Positions 27,306 to 34,503 of a stretch of DNA of 64,000 nucleotides are shown in pieces (the first letter of the stretch is position 1; each line of letters opens with the position of its first letter). Origin of the DNA: Flavihumibacter fluminis (GTDB lineage: Bacteria; Bacteroidota; Bacteroidia; Chitinophagales; Chitinophagaceae); assembly GCF_021491375.1 (NCBI RefSeq), contig NZ_JAKEVY010000001.1:248001-312000 (forward strand), given 5' to 3'. The notes under the pieces are model-generated. The model ran no database searches, had not been told where the DNA came from, and saw only the letters and a program-made list of their open reading frames with translations. The translations under genes were made by a program, and so were the position numbers.

Positions 27306-28316
27306 CTAGCGAACTGCCGGTCCAATTGTCACCACTTTTCCATCCCGCTTCACACTGAATTCCTGAGTGGCTTCAAGTGATTGAATAAACACATCCAAAT
27401 TGTCAGATGGTAATATCGCACTGATGGTCATTCTGGATGTTGTATCACCTTCGAGCTGAACGTCAATACCATAAAGGGCTTCCACGGACCGGGCAACTTC
27501 CTCAAGGCTGGTATTTTCGAAAATGAATTTACGTTCTTTCCAGCCAATAATTTGTGAACTATTACCCGTTTTCTTGTGTATTTTACCATTTTCAAGACTA
27601 GCCAGTTCACCCGGAAGAAGGTGCACGGTATCCTTGTTTAACCTGGATGTTACTATAACGCTTCCTTCGGTCAACAAAACCTCCGTTTTATCGGATCGCT
27701 TATAGACATTGAACTGAGTGCCGGTTACATGGATATCCAGTCCATCTAAGTGAACAATAAAAGGTTTCTTTTCAGGAGTTGATTGAACTTCAAAAAAGCC
27801 TTCCCCTTCCAGCCATACCTCACGATCCTTATGAAAAAAATCAGGATGACGGTATTTTAATGCTGTATTACCGTTTAAGGTTATGTCCGATCCATCTTCC
27901 AGTTCAATTGTTGACACTTCACCAAAACCTGTTTTCACGTCCAGCAGATTAGGTTGCAGGTAACTTCTCACCAGCCAGGCGGCTGATACCAACAGGATTA
28001 CTGCTGCAGCAATGCTCAAGGTTTTTTTATACCAGGGAATGACTTTTGTAGTTTCTACCAGTTCTTCCGATTCCTCTTCCAGTTGTTCCCAAAGCCTGGC
28101 TTCAGCTGCAGCTATCTGTACCGCAGAAGGGACGGCTTCACTGATTTTCAGTTGCTCCAGTAGTTCAATTGCCTCCTCCAGCAGAAAGGGATCTACCTCC
28201 CCCCTAGAACGTCGTTCTTCCCAAAGCCGGCCTTTTTCCTGGTCGGTTTTATAGTACCAGGATAAAAAATGCTCATCCAAAAGTACCTCTTCCAATTTCT
28301 CACGTGAATTGTTCAT
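27306..28316 (-). CDS. FecR-family anti-sigma factor
   Basis: A 336-residue single-pass inner-membrane protein. The cytoplasmic N-terminal part (about 1-95) should bind the sigma factor. A membrane helix lies at about 99-117 (LSIAAAVILLVSAAWLV). The periplasmic FecR domain (VKTGFGEVSTIELEDGSDITLNGNT region, about 127-235) is followed by a DUF4974-like C-terminal domain (FENTSLEEVARSVEALYGID). It would hold the divergent ECF sigma factor inactive until the STN domain of SusC reports ligand. It is the first gene of the SusC-SusD-fucosidase operon. Usually sigma and fecR are codirectional; here they diverge across 110 bp. Confidence 0.93.
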   Translation of the reverse strand: MNNSREKLEEVLLDEHFLSWYYKTDQEKGRLWEERRSRGEVDPFLLEEAIELLEQLKISEAVPSAVQIAAAEARLWEQLEEESEELVETTKVIPWYKKTLSIAAAVILLVSAAWLVRSYLQPNLLDVKTGFGEVSTIELEDGSDITLNGNTALKYRHPDFFHKDREVWLEGEGFFEVQSTPEKKPFIVHLDGLDIHVTGTQFNVYKRSDKTEVLLTEGSVIVTSRLNKDTVHLLPGELASLENGKIHKKTGNSSQIIGWKERKFIFENTSLEEVARSVEALYGIDVQLEGDTTSRMTISAILPSDNLDVFIQSLEATQEFSVKRDGKVVTIGPAVR

Positions 28317-28338
28317 GTTGATCTTCTCGTACTCTTAT

Positions 28339-28365
28339 AGTTACATTCCTAACACAGTTGTAACT
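28339..28365. promoter_or_regulatory. Mirror-image TGTAACT elements between fecR and the sigma gene
   Basis: AGTTACA (28339-28345) and TGTAACT (28359-28365) are perfect inverted 7-bp arms separated by 13 bp in the divergent gap. Read outward, each gene thus has a TGTAACT upstream. They could be ECF-type -35 elements for both directions, or one operator. Assignment is inference. Confidence 0.35.
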
Positions 28366-28426
28366 TTTTTGAAGTGTTTTTTTTACATTAAGATGCAAAT
28401 TTGTTAATAAATTACATATCAAACGA

Positions 28427-29035
28427 TTGCACCCCGGACCAAAACAAAAATTTAATTTGAAAGCTGCTCAGTCAGATAGCAAACTGTGGGATGCCTATAA
28501 AAATGGTGATAAAGAGGCGTTTAGCTTACTTTTCAGGAAGTATTACAGTCCGCTTTTCCTGTACGGGAGCAAAATTATGCAGGATCAGAATGCCCTGGAA
28601 GACTGCATCCAGGAACTTTTCATGGAACTCTGGAAGAGTCGCAGCCAGGTAGAAGTCAAATCCGTCAAGGCCTACCTCTTTAAATCCCTGAAATATAAAA
28701 TTTACCGCCAGCTCAGCCAGCGCAAGATCACTTCCGAAGCTTTTTTGAAGGAAGACATGATTTTTGAACTGAGCCACGATACTTTCATGATCCACCGGGA
28801 GGATGAAACCGAAAGGGCCAAACAACTCATCAGGGCCTTTGACAAATTATCCAACCGCCAGAAAGAGGTTATCTACCTCAAATACTATCTTGGTCTCAGT
28901 TATGAAGAAGTGAGCGAAATCATGGAAATCAATTACCAGGTTGCCAGGAACCTCTTATACCTGGCGCTCCGGTCTATGAAAAAAATGATTTCTATGGTAA
29001 AGTTGCTAATTTTTATACTTTCGCTCATTCATTAA
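28427..29035 (+). CDS. ECF-type RNA polymerase sigma factor
   Basis: A 202-residue sigma-70 family member with only regions 2 and 4. Region 2 is LWDAYKNGDKEAFSLLFRKYY through DCIQELFMELWKSR (about 20-75). Region 4 is KLSNRQKEVIYLKYYLGLSYEEVSEIM (about 140-170) with its helix-turn-helix. No in-frame ATG precedes region 2 and the frame is closed by a stop at 28370-28372, so the TTG at 28427 is the best start. It faces the fecR gene and should drive the SusC-SusD-fucosidase operon when released. The extra hydrophobic C-terminus (MVKLLIFILSLIH) is unusual for a soluble sigma factor. Confidence 0.93.
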   Translation: MHPGPKQKFNLKAAQSDSKLWDAYKNGDKEAFSLLFRKYYSPLFLYGSKIMQDQNALEDCIQELFMELWKSRSQVEVKSVKAYLFKSLKYKIYRQLSQRKITSEAFLKEDMIFELSHDTFMIHREDETERAKQLIRAFDKLSNRQKEVIYLKYYLGLSYEEVSEIMEINYQVARNLLYLALRSMKKMISMVKLLIFILSLIH

Positions 29036-29059
29036 GCAAAAGACCAAATTCAAACAACC

Positions 29060-30961
29060 ATGGTAGATTCATTCGAGAAGATTCCCGTCAGGATTTTCAA
29101 TAACCTGAAGGAAGGCTCCCTGTTTATTGCCAACGAAATTGCAGCTGTTATCCGTCAAAAACAGGCGGAAGGGAAAAAATGTGTATTGGGACTCGCAACC
29201 GGCTCCTCCCCCAAAACTGTTTATGCTGAATTGGTTCGGCTACACAAAACAGAAGGACTCAGTTTCAGCAATGTGGTAACTTTTAACCTGGATGAATACT
29301 ATCCCATTGATCAGGATGCGCTGCAAAGTTATAACCGTTACATGCGCGAACACCTGTTCAATCATGTTGACATCAAACCCGAAAACATTCATATCCCCAA
29401 TGGCGAACTGCCTAAGGAGGAAATCAAAAAACACTGTGCCGATTATGAAGCCATGATCGAAGAAGCTGGTGGTATTGATGTGCAGATCCTCGGCATTGGA
29501 AACAATGGTCATATCGGTTTCAACGAACCTGGCTCCAGCCGGTTTTCCAAAACCAGGATGATCACCCTCGACAACTCTACCAGAATTGCCAACTCTTTTG
29601 AGTTTCCCAATATTTCAGAAGTACCCCGCCTGGCTGTTACCATGGGTATTGACACCATTCTGAAAGCACGCAAGATTTACCTGATGGCATGGGGGCCCAT
29701 GAAAGCCCCTGTGGTGCAGAAAGCAGTGGAAGAACTGGTTACAGAACAAATCCCGGCTTCGCTCCTGCAGCAGCATAACGATACCGTATATGTGCTGGAT
29801 GAAATGGCGGCATCTGAGCTTACGCGTTTTAAATCACCCTGGTTAACAGGTGATATCGAATGGACGCCTGCGATGGTAAAAAAAGCCGTGGTAAGTATGG
29901 CATTGAAAACCGGCAAACCCATACTGGGATTGACCAATAGCGATTATAATGAATATGGCCTGGGAGATCTGCTGGTTGAAAAAGGCGATGCTTATGAAAT
30001 CAACCTGCAGGTATTTTATATGCTGCGCGATGGCATCACAGGATGGCCGGGTGGTAAACCCAATGCAGTTATTCCTGCTCACCCGGAGCGTTCGCTGCCT
30101 TACCCCAAAACATGCCTGATCTTTTCTCCGCACCCGGACGATGATATCATCAGTATGGGTGGCACTTTCATGCGCCTGCACGATCAGGGGCACGATGTGC
30201 ATGTGGCGTATCAAACCAGTGGCAACATTGCTGTTACGGATGAATTTGTAACCCGCTTTATCGACTTTGCCGTAGGCTTTGAAGAAATTTCGGGTATTGA
30301 TAGCAGTAAGTCGCGCGAAATTCTCACCGCTGCGCATAAATTCCTCGCGAATAAAAAACCAAGTGAAAGCGATACTGCAGAGATCCGGGCCATCAAGGGA
30401 CTGATCCGCAGAGGGGAAGCAAAAGCTACCTGTCGTTATGTTGGTATCAAGGATGAAAATGTACACTTCCAGAACCTGCCCTTCTATGAAACAGGTCGGG
30501 TGGAGAAAATGCCCATGGGCGAAGAAGATGTTCGAGTAACCATGGAACTGCTGAGAAAAGTAAAACCCCACCAGGTGTATTGCGCGGGTGATCTGGCAGA
30601 CCCGCATGGTACACATAAGGTTTGCCTGGATATCGTATTTGAATCCCTGCGTCGCATCAAAGCCGAAGGTGATGAGTGGATCAAGGATTGCTGGGTTTGG
30701 TTGTACAAGGGAGCATGGCAGGAGTGGAACATTGAAGAAATTGAAATGGCCATCCCAATGAGTCCGGATCAGGTGATCAAGAAAAGACATGGCATTTTCA
30801 TCCACCAGTCACAGAAAGATATGGTGCCTTTCCAGGGCTCCGACTCCCGCGAATTCTGGCAGCGTGCGGAAGACCGCAATGCACAAACAGCCAAGCAGTA
30901 TGCGCAGCTTGGCTTAACGCAATACGCTGCTATGGAAGCATTTGTGCGCTGGCATTATTAA
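29060..30961 (+). CDS. nagB: Glucosamine-6-phosphate deaminase-like protein fused to LmbE/PIG-L domain
   Basis: A 633-residue two-domain protein. Residues about 1-260 are NagB-like: GLATGSSPKTVY, FNLDEYYPI (Asp 78) and GIGNNGHIGFNEPGS. The position of the ring-opening Asp of E. coli NagB (Asp 141) is Asn 149 here, while His 151 and the following Glu remain. Residues about 350-630 are LmbE/PIG-L-like: FSPHPDDDIISMGG and DLADPHGTHK provide the zinc ligands of this deacetylase family. Together they suggest N-deacetylation and deamination of an amino-sugar phosphate. The fused form is known in Bacteroidota; the activity of each domain is inferred. It is downstream of the sigma gene by 24 bp and may be partly read through from it. 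Confidence 0.9.
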   Translation: MVDSFEKIPVRIFNNLKEGSLFIANEIAAVIRQKQAEGKKCVLGLATGSSPKTVYAELVRLHKTEGLSFSNVVTFNLDEYYPIDQDALQSYNRYMREHLFNHVDIKPENIHIPNGELPKEEIKKHCADYEAMIEEAGGIDVQILGIGNNGHIGFNEPGSSRFSKTRMITLDNSTRIANSFEFPNISEVPRLAVTMGIDTILKARKIYLMAWGPMKAPVVQKAVEELVTEQIPASLLQQHNDTVYVLDEMAASELTRFKSPWLTGDIEWTPAMVKKAVVSMALKTGKPILGLTNSDYNEYGLGDLLVEKGDAYEINLQVFYMLRDGITGWPGGKPNAVIPAHPERSLPYPKTCLIFSPHPDDDIISMGGTFMRLHDQGHDVHVAYQTSGNIAVTDEFVTRFIDFAVGFEEISGIDSSKSREILTAAHKFLANKKPSESDTAEIRAIKGLIRRGEAKATCRYVGIKDENVHFQNLPFYETGRVEKMPMGEEDVRVTMELLRKVKPHQVYCAGDLADPHGTHKVCLDIVFESLRRIKAEGDEWIKDCWVWLYKGAWQEWNIEEIEMAIPMSPDQVIKKRHGIFIHQSQKDMVPFQGSDSREFWQRAEDRNAQTAKQYAQLGLTQYAAMEAFVRWHY

Positions 30962-30989
30962 AAAAATCAGGGAAATCGGTCTTGAAATT

Positions 30990-31022
30990 TTTGGAATGTA
31001 AAGATCGATTCCCTTATCTTTG
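30990..31022 (+). promoter_or_regulatory. Bacteroidota-type promoter of tRNA-Arg
   Basis: TTTG at 30990-30993 and TATCTTTG at 31015-31022, 21 bp apart, match the -33/-7 consensus TTTG...TAnnTTTG. Transcription would start near 31029, about 12 nt before the tRNA. Confidence 0.75.
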
Positions 31023-31040
31023 CACTCCCTTAACGGGAAT

Positions 31041-31114
31041 GGCTCCGTAGCTCAACTGAATAGAGCATCTGACTACGGATCAGAAGGTTTCAGGTTTGAA
31101 TCCTGACGGAGTCA
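31041..31114 (+). tRNA. tRNA-Arg (anticodon ACG)
   Basis: A full cloverleaf can be drawn. Acceptor GGCTCCG pairs with CGGAGTC (one G-U), discriminator A at 31114; D stem GCTC/GAGC; anticodon stem TCTGA/TCAGA with loop CTACGGA, anticodon ACG; T stem TCAGG/CCTGA with loop TTTGAAT. CCA is not encoded. The first base of the anticodon is expected to be inosine, reading CGU, CGC and CGA. It has its own promoter and terminator, so it is a single-gene transcript. Confidence 0.97.
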
Positions 31115-31119
31115 CAAAG

Positions 31120-31146
31120 AGGTCGCATAAAATGCGGCCTTTTTTT
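31120..31146 (+). terminator. Rho-independent terminator of tRNA-Arg
   Basis: AGGTCGCAT (31120-31128) pairs with ATGCGGCCT (31132-31140) through nine positions, one of them G-U, around a three-base loop. Six T follow. It lies 5 bp past the tRNA. Confidence 0.85.
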
Positions 31147-31199
31147 ATTTATCTCCCCACAAAGCTCAGTTAAAACACCCTTTTTTAAAATTCGAAATC

Positions 31200-31214
31200 T
31201 TCACAATTTGTGAA
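31200..31214. promoter_or_regulatory. Perfect 15-bp palindrome, likely HigA operator
   Basis: TTCACAATTTGTGAA has perfect 7-bp arms around one T. It lies 26 bp before the ATG of the broken higB, just upstream of a -7-like TACATTTA (31222-31229). HigA-type antitoxins repress their own operon through such palindromes. Confidence 0.55.
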
Positions 31215-31240
31215 CTTTTGGTACATTTACCTTAGTTCAT

Positions 31241-31443
31241 ATGAAAGTCAGGCTGATAAAAGAAAAAACAATCAAAGATTTTATAGCTGGGAATAGTGGC
31301 AGTAAGGCATCGTTTGAAGAATGGCTTTCAAAAGTAAAATTGGCAGCACAAGTATCAGGTTGTATGTATGCTGGTTAGGCACTCATGCTGAATACGACAA
31401 ACTTTGCAAACTGAATAAACAATATACAGTTTTTGACTATTAA
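31241..31443 (+). pseudogene. Degraded HigB-family toxin gene (internal deletion and frameshift)
   Basis: From ATG 31241 the frame reads MKVRLIKEKTIKDF followed by SFEEWLSKVK, the N-terminus of HigB-type mRNA interferases, then hits TAG at 31376. In another frame the family's C-terminus appears: LYVCWLGTHAEYDKLCK, ending at TAA 31441-31443, just before the antitoxin. The middle of the toxin, normally holding the FNIxGNxYRL core, is absent. About 59 native residues are recognizable against roughly 95-100 in the family, so some 40 residues were lost, together with a frame change near 31345-31365. The protein cannot be a working toxin. The adjacent antitoxin gene and operator look intact. Confidence 0.8.
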
Positions 31444-31453
31444 AATACAGGTT

Positions 31454-31903
31454 ATGGAAATATTGAAATATAAAGTGATTAAATCTGACAAACAATACAA
31501 AGAATATTGCCAGATACTTCATGATTTGGACTTTTCTACAAAAAGGAAAACCAAAACAATAGAAGATGAAATGGAATTGCTCACTTTTTTGATTGAAAAA
31601 TACGATGAAGAACACCGCAACTTTGAAATACTTGAACCTATCCCTTTACTAAAGTCTTTGATGAAAGACCATAAAATGAAAGCGGTTGATTTAGCTAACC
31701 TTTTGAATGTAAGTGAAGGCTTGGTTTCAGATATGCTTAATTACAAAAAGGGATTATCTAAAGAAACCATTCGAATTCTATCTGAAAGATTTAAGCTTAA
31801 CCAGGAGGCGTTTAATAGACCTTATGAATTAAAAGTGAATATAAAACCTAAACTCAAACACTCAAAAGTGACGCGTTCCAGAAAAAAACTGGCTGGAGTT
31901 TAA
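31454..31903 (+). CDS. HigA-type antitoxin, XRE-family helix-turn-helix protein
   Basis: A 149-residue protein with an N-terminal acidic/helical region (1-60) and an HTH at about 66-117 (KMKAVDLANLLNVSEGLVSDML). The basic C-terminal tail has KLKHSKVTRSRKK. In Bacteroidota this type follows higB and acts as antitoxin and repressor. The ATG at 31454 is preferred; a TTG at 31433 would add seven residues and lie within the toxin remnant. It starts 10 bp after the toxin remnant's stop. The cognate toxin is broken, so this is an orphan, probably still binding the palindrome at 31200-31214. rlmH follows within 3 bp and may depend on this transcript. Confidence 0.8.
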   Translation: MEILKYKVIKSDKQYKEYCQILHDLDFSTKRKTKTIEDEMELLTFLIEKYDEEHRNFEILEPIPLLKSLMKDHKMKAVDLANLLNVSEGLVSDMLNYKKGLSKETIRILSERFKLNQEAFNRPYELKVNIKPKLKHSKVTRSRKKLAGV

Positions 31904-31906
31904 CTT

Positions 31907-32371
31907 ATGAAAATAATCTTGTCAAGTTTTGGTAAACAACAGGAAGCTTCCACCAAAGAGGCGCTGGATGATTTTACCCGTCGGGTGACACGCTATTTTC
32001 CTTGCGAATGGAAACTCCACCCTCCCTCCAAACTAACCGATCCAACCCTGATCAAAAAACAGGAAGCACAGATTATCCTGCAACAGCTCCAGCCGGATGA
32101 TTACCTGGTATTGCTGGATGAAAGAGGAAAAAACATCAGTTCTCCCGAGCTGGCTGAACTTATCCAGGGAAGAGCCAATGAAAGCAGGCGGCAACTGATC
32201 TTTTTAATTGGCGGCGCCTATGGAGTGGATAGCAGTGTGCAGCAGAGAGCCAATTTCACCTGGAGTTTATCCAAACTGGTTTTCCCGCACCAGCTGGTTC
32301 GATTGCTGCTGGCAGAGCAGGTGTACCGGGCCTGCACCATCCTGCGCAATGAAAAATACCATCATTCCTAG
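31907..32371 (+). CDS. rlmH: 23S rRNA (pseudouridine1915-N3)-methyltransferase RlmH
   Basis: A 154-residue SPOUT-class methyltransferase that methylates pseudouridine 1915 in helix 69 of 23S rRNA. Visible are YLVLLDERGKNISSPELA, FLIGGAYGVD (SAM loop) and the C-terminal knot WSLSKLVFPHQLVRLLLAEQVYRA, ending NEKYHHS as in the family. Length is standard. It starts 3 bp after the antitoxin stop, with the rhomboid gene downstream behind its own promoter. Confidence 0.96.
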   Translation: MKIILSSFGKQQEASTKEALDDFTRRVTRYFPCEWKLHPPSKLTDPTLIKKQEAQIILQQLQPDDYLVLLDERGKNISSPELAELIQGRANESRRQLIFLIGGAYGVDSSVQQRANFTWSLSKLVFPHQLVRLLLAEQVYRACTILRNEKYHHS

Positions 32372-32374
32372 CAT

Positions 32375-32404
32375 TTTGGGGACTCACTGAAATTTGTATC
32401 TTTC
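32375..32404 (+). promoter_or_regulatory. Promoter of the rhomboid gene
   Basis: TTTG (32375-32378) and TATCTTTC (32397-32404, 7 of 8 to consensus) are 18 bp apart. The -7 box ends 4 bp before the ATG at 32409, so the message should be leaderless or nearly so. This excludes an upstream TTG at 32394 as start. Confidence 0.55.
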
Positions 32405-32408
32405 GAGC

Positions 32409-33050
32409 ATGATTAGCATTACCCTGTCGATCGTCATTTTAACGGTAGCCATTTCTGTTTCAGCCTTCAGTAAGGAAAAAATCAAGGAAGATTTACTGTT
32501 CTGGCCGGCACAGATTGATAGCCAGAAACAATATTATCGCTTTGTCACGAACGGCTTTGTACATGGTGATGTGATGCACCTGGCCTTTAATATGCTGGCA
32601 TTGTGGTCCTTTGGTGAATATGTAGAAGGCTATCTGTACACCAATCCTATGTTATTCGGATCCAAAGCCAAACTGGTTTACCTGGGTTTGTATGTTCTTG
32701 GGCTGATCGTTTCCGTTATACCTGACTATTTTCAATACCGAAATAATTATGCGTACCGCGCACTTGGCGCTTCTGGTGCAGTTTCCGCCGTGATCTTTTC
32801 TTTTATCATGCTGGATCCCACGCAGAAAATTTCTGTCTTCTTTTTACGAGGCATGCCCGGTTATATTTTTGGAGTAATCTTCCTTGCCTTATCAGCTTTC
32901 CTGGCCAAACGAGGAGGAGGTAATATCGGTCACCGGGCCCACTTTAGCGGTGCCATCTTTGGTGTACTTTATACCATCATCATGGCAAAACTCATTGCCA
33001 ATATTGATATCCTTCCCGCCTTTATTGAAACCATCAAATCCCGCTACTAA
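32409..33050 (+). CDS. Rhomboid family intramembrane serine protease
   Basis: A 213-residue membrane protein with about six helices. It has NGFVHGDVMHLAFNMLALWSFG (the HxxxN-type segment in the second part), ALGASGAVSA with the catalytic Ser of GxSG, and RAHFSGAIFG with the catalytic His in the last helix. It cleaves other membrane proteins within the bilayer; substrates are unknown. A TTG at 32394 lies before the -7 box end, so the ATG at 32409 is chosen. The 3' end overlaps tilS by 17 bp, tail to tail. Confidence 0.9.
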   Translation: MISITLSIVILTVAISVSAFSKEKIKEDLLFWPAQIDSQKQYYRFVTNGFVHGDVMHLAFNMLALWSFGEYVEGYLYTNPMLFGSKAKLVYLGLYVLGLIVSVIPDYFQYRNNYAYRALGASGAVSAVIFSFIMLDPTQKISVFFLRGMPGYIFGVIFLALSAFLAKRGGGNIGHRAHFSGAIFGVLYTIIMAKLIANIDILPAFIETIKSRY

Positions 33051-34401
33051 CAGGCAGGTGTAGCTGAAAACGAAGGACCTGTTTGGTGGAGGGTTTTACT
33101 TTAAAGCGATCATCCGGGCGTAACCCAAGTACCCAGCAGATTTTTTTGTCTGCTTCCAGCACCCAGGTGTTTTCTTTTTGATTTCGGGAAACTTTCTCGT
33201 CTGTTAAAAACCGCGCGATCTTTTTCTTTTTGGCCATGCCAAGGGGATAGAAATAATCACCTGCTTTCCATTTGCGTAGCAGCAAGGGAAATGGCAGGCG
33301 GCTACTATCAAGAAATGCAATTGAAGCATCGGTTGGAATAGTAAACTCCTCCCCGCTTTGGCCGGACCAAGTCAACCTTCCTCCCGGGAATTCAAGTTCA
33401 CCCGAAGGCGTTTCAATCACCCACCAAGCATTCAGTGCCGGTTCCTTTTTCGAAAGAATCAACCAGTTCCTGTTTTTCAATAACTGGTATTGCCCGCTCT
33501 GAATGGTATGGCCGGTCTGGCTTTCCATCAGGTTTACTGCCTGTTCTACCTGCTCCGCGCTGAATCCGGTCCCCTGCAACCATTCAAAGAGCAAATATTC
33601 TGCACCGACTGTTTGTCTCCATTTCAAAATGGGCAGCCACTGCTCGGCACCTTTTTGCTCAATCAATTTAGCCAGGCTTCGCTGCACCTGTTGTTCAGTA
33701 TAAGCAGCCAGGCTTTGAAAATTTCTACTGTTCAGGTATATCCTCCGAATACTATCAGGATACAATGCTGTTATGGCAGGCAACACCTGCTGGCGGATCC
33801 TGTTTCGGCTGTATTTCTCCGTTAGATTGGAACTGTCTTCGACCCAACTTAATCCCTGCTCTGCAGCGTACCCTTCCAGCACTGTTCTTTCAACTGCCAA
33901 CAGTGGCCGGCAAAGCAGCCCCCGTTTGGGTTGCATCCCTTTGATCCCCTTCAATCCGGAACCCCGAAACAAATTCATCAGGATCGTCTCCGCCTGGTCA
34001 TTGGCATGATGAGCAGTAAGTATATAACTGGCAGGTTGCCCTTGTCGCACAGGCTTCTCTGTATGCACCAATTCTTCGAACCATGCATAGCGTAGCTTTC
34101 GTGCTGTCTCCTGCAAATTGCCTTCCCCACTAAACAGAGCCGGATCAATTTTCTTTAACTGTAAAGCCAATCCCCATTGCTCCGCCAGCTGCCGAACAAA
34201 ATCTTCATCTCTTTCACTCTCTGCTCCTCTTAATCCATAATTCATATGCGCCAGCTCAACCTGGTACTGCAGTTGATTAAGTACATGCACCAATACCACA
34301 GAATCCAATCCCCCACTAACGCCTACCACTAACCGATCGCGCCTGCTGAACAGTTTTTCCTTTTGAATAAAGCCTTCTACTTGTTTTAGTAATGTCTGCA
34401 T
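33034..34401 (-). CDS. tilS: tRNA(Ile)-lysidine synthase
   Basis: A 455-residue ATP-dependent enzyme that modifies C34 of the tRNA-Ile reading AUA to lysidine. The PP-loop is VVGVSGGLDSVVLVHVL (about 24-40). ELAHMNYGLRG and LTAHHANDQAETILMNLFRGSG follow, both hallmarks of TilS. The C-terminal domain (about 370-455) includes GDYFYPLGMAKKKKIARFL, the usual tRNA-binding end. Length and order are normal. It overlaps the rhomboid gene by 17 bp at the 3' end and diverges from an unknown membrane protein gene. Confidence 0.95.
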   Translation of the reverse strand: MQTLLKQVEGFIQKEKLFSRRDRLVVGVSGGLDSVVLVHVLNQLQYQVELAHMNYGLRGAESERDEDFVRQLAEQWGLALQLKKIDPALFSGEGNLQETARKLRYAWFEELVHTEKPVRQGQPASYILTAHHANDQAETILMNLFRGSGLKGIKGMQPKRGLLCRPLLAVERTVLEGYAAEQGLSWVEDSSNLTEKYSRNRIRQQVLPAITALYPDSIRRIYLNSRNFQSLAAYTEQQVQRSLAKLIEQKGAEQWLPILKWRQTVGAEYLLFEWLQGTGFSAEQVEQAVNLMESQTGHTIQSGQYQLLKNRNWLILSKKEPALNAWWVIETPSGELEFPGGRLTWSGQSGEEFTIPTDASIAFLDSSRLPFPLLLRKWKAGDYFYPLGMAKKKKIARFLTDEKVSRNQKENTWVLEADKKICWVLGLRPDDRFKVKPSTKQVLRFQLHLPVSSGI

Positions 34402-34503
34402 GTTTAAAATCGAGTGTTTTTCCTCGTAAGATTACCTTTCTGAAGTAAATATATCCACTTAGTTTAGTACCTGATTCTATAACCATTAACCGTATCCGAA
34501 GCT

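Noticed and set aside
15764-28316. Siderophore uptake system, because of FecR and TonB-dependent receptors
   Set aside because: Both receptors carry SusC signatures and are followed by SusD genes, and a fucosidase is in the operon; this points to glycan uptake.
29843-30805. A 320-codon open frame on the minus strand inside the NagB-LmbE gene
   Set aside because: It is antisense to a frame with clear NagB and LmbE motifs, has unusual composition and matches no family.
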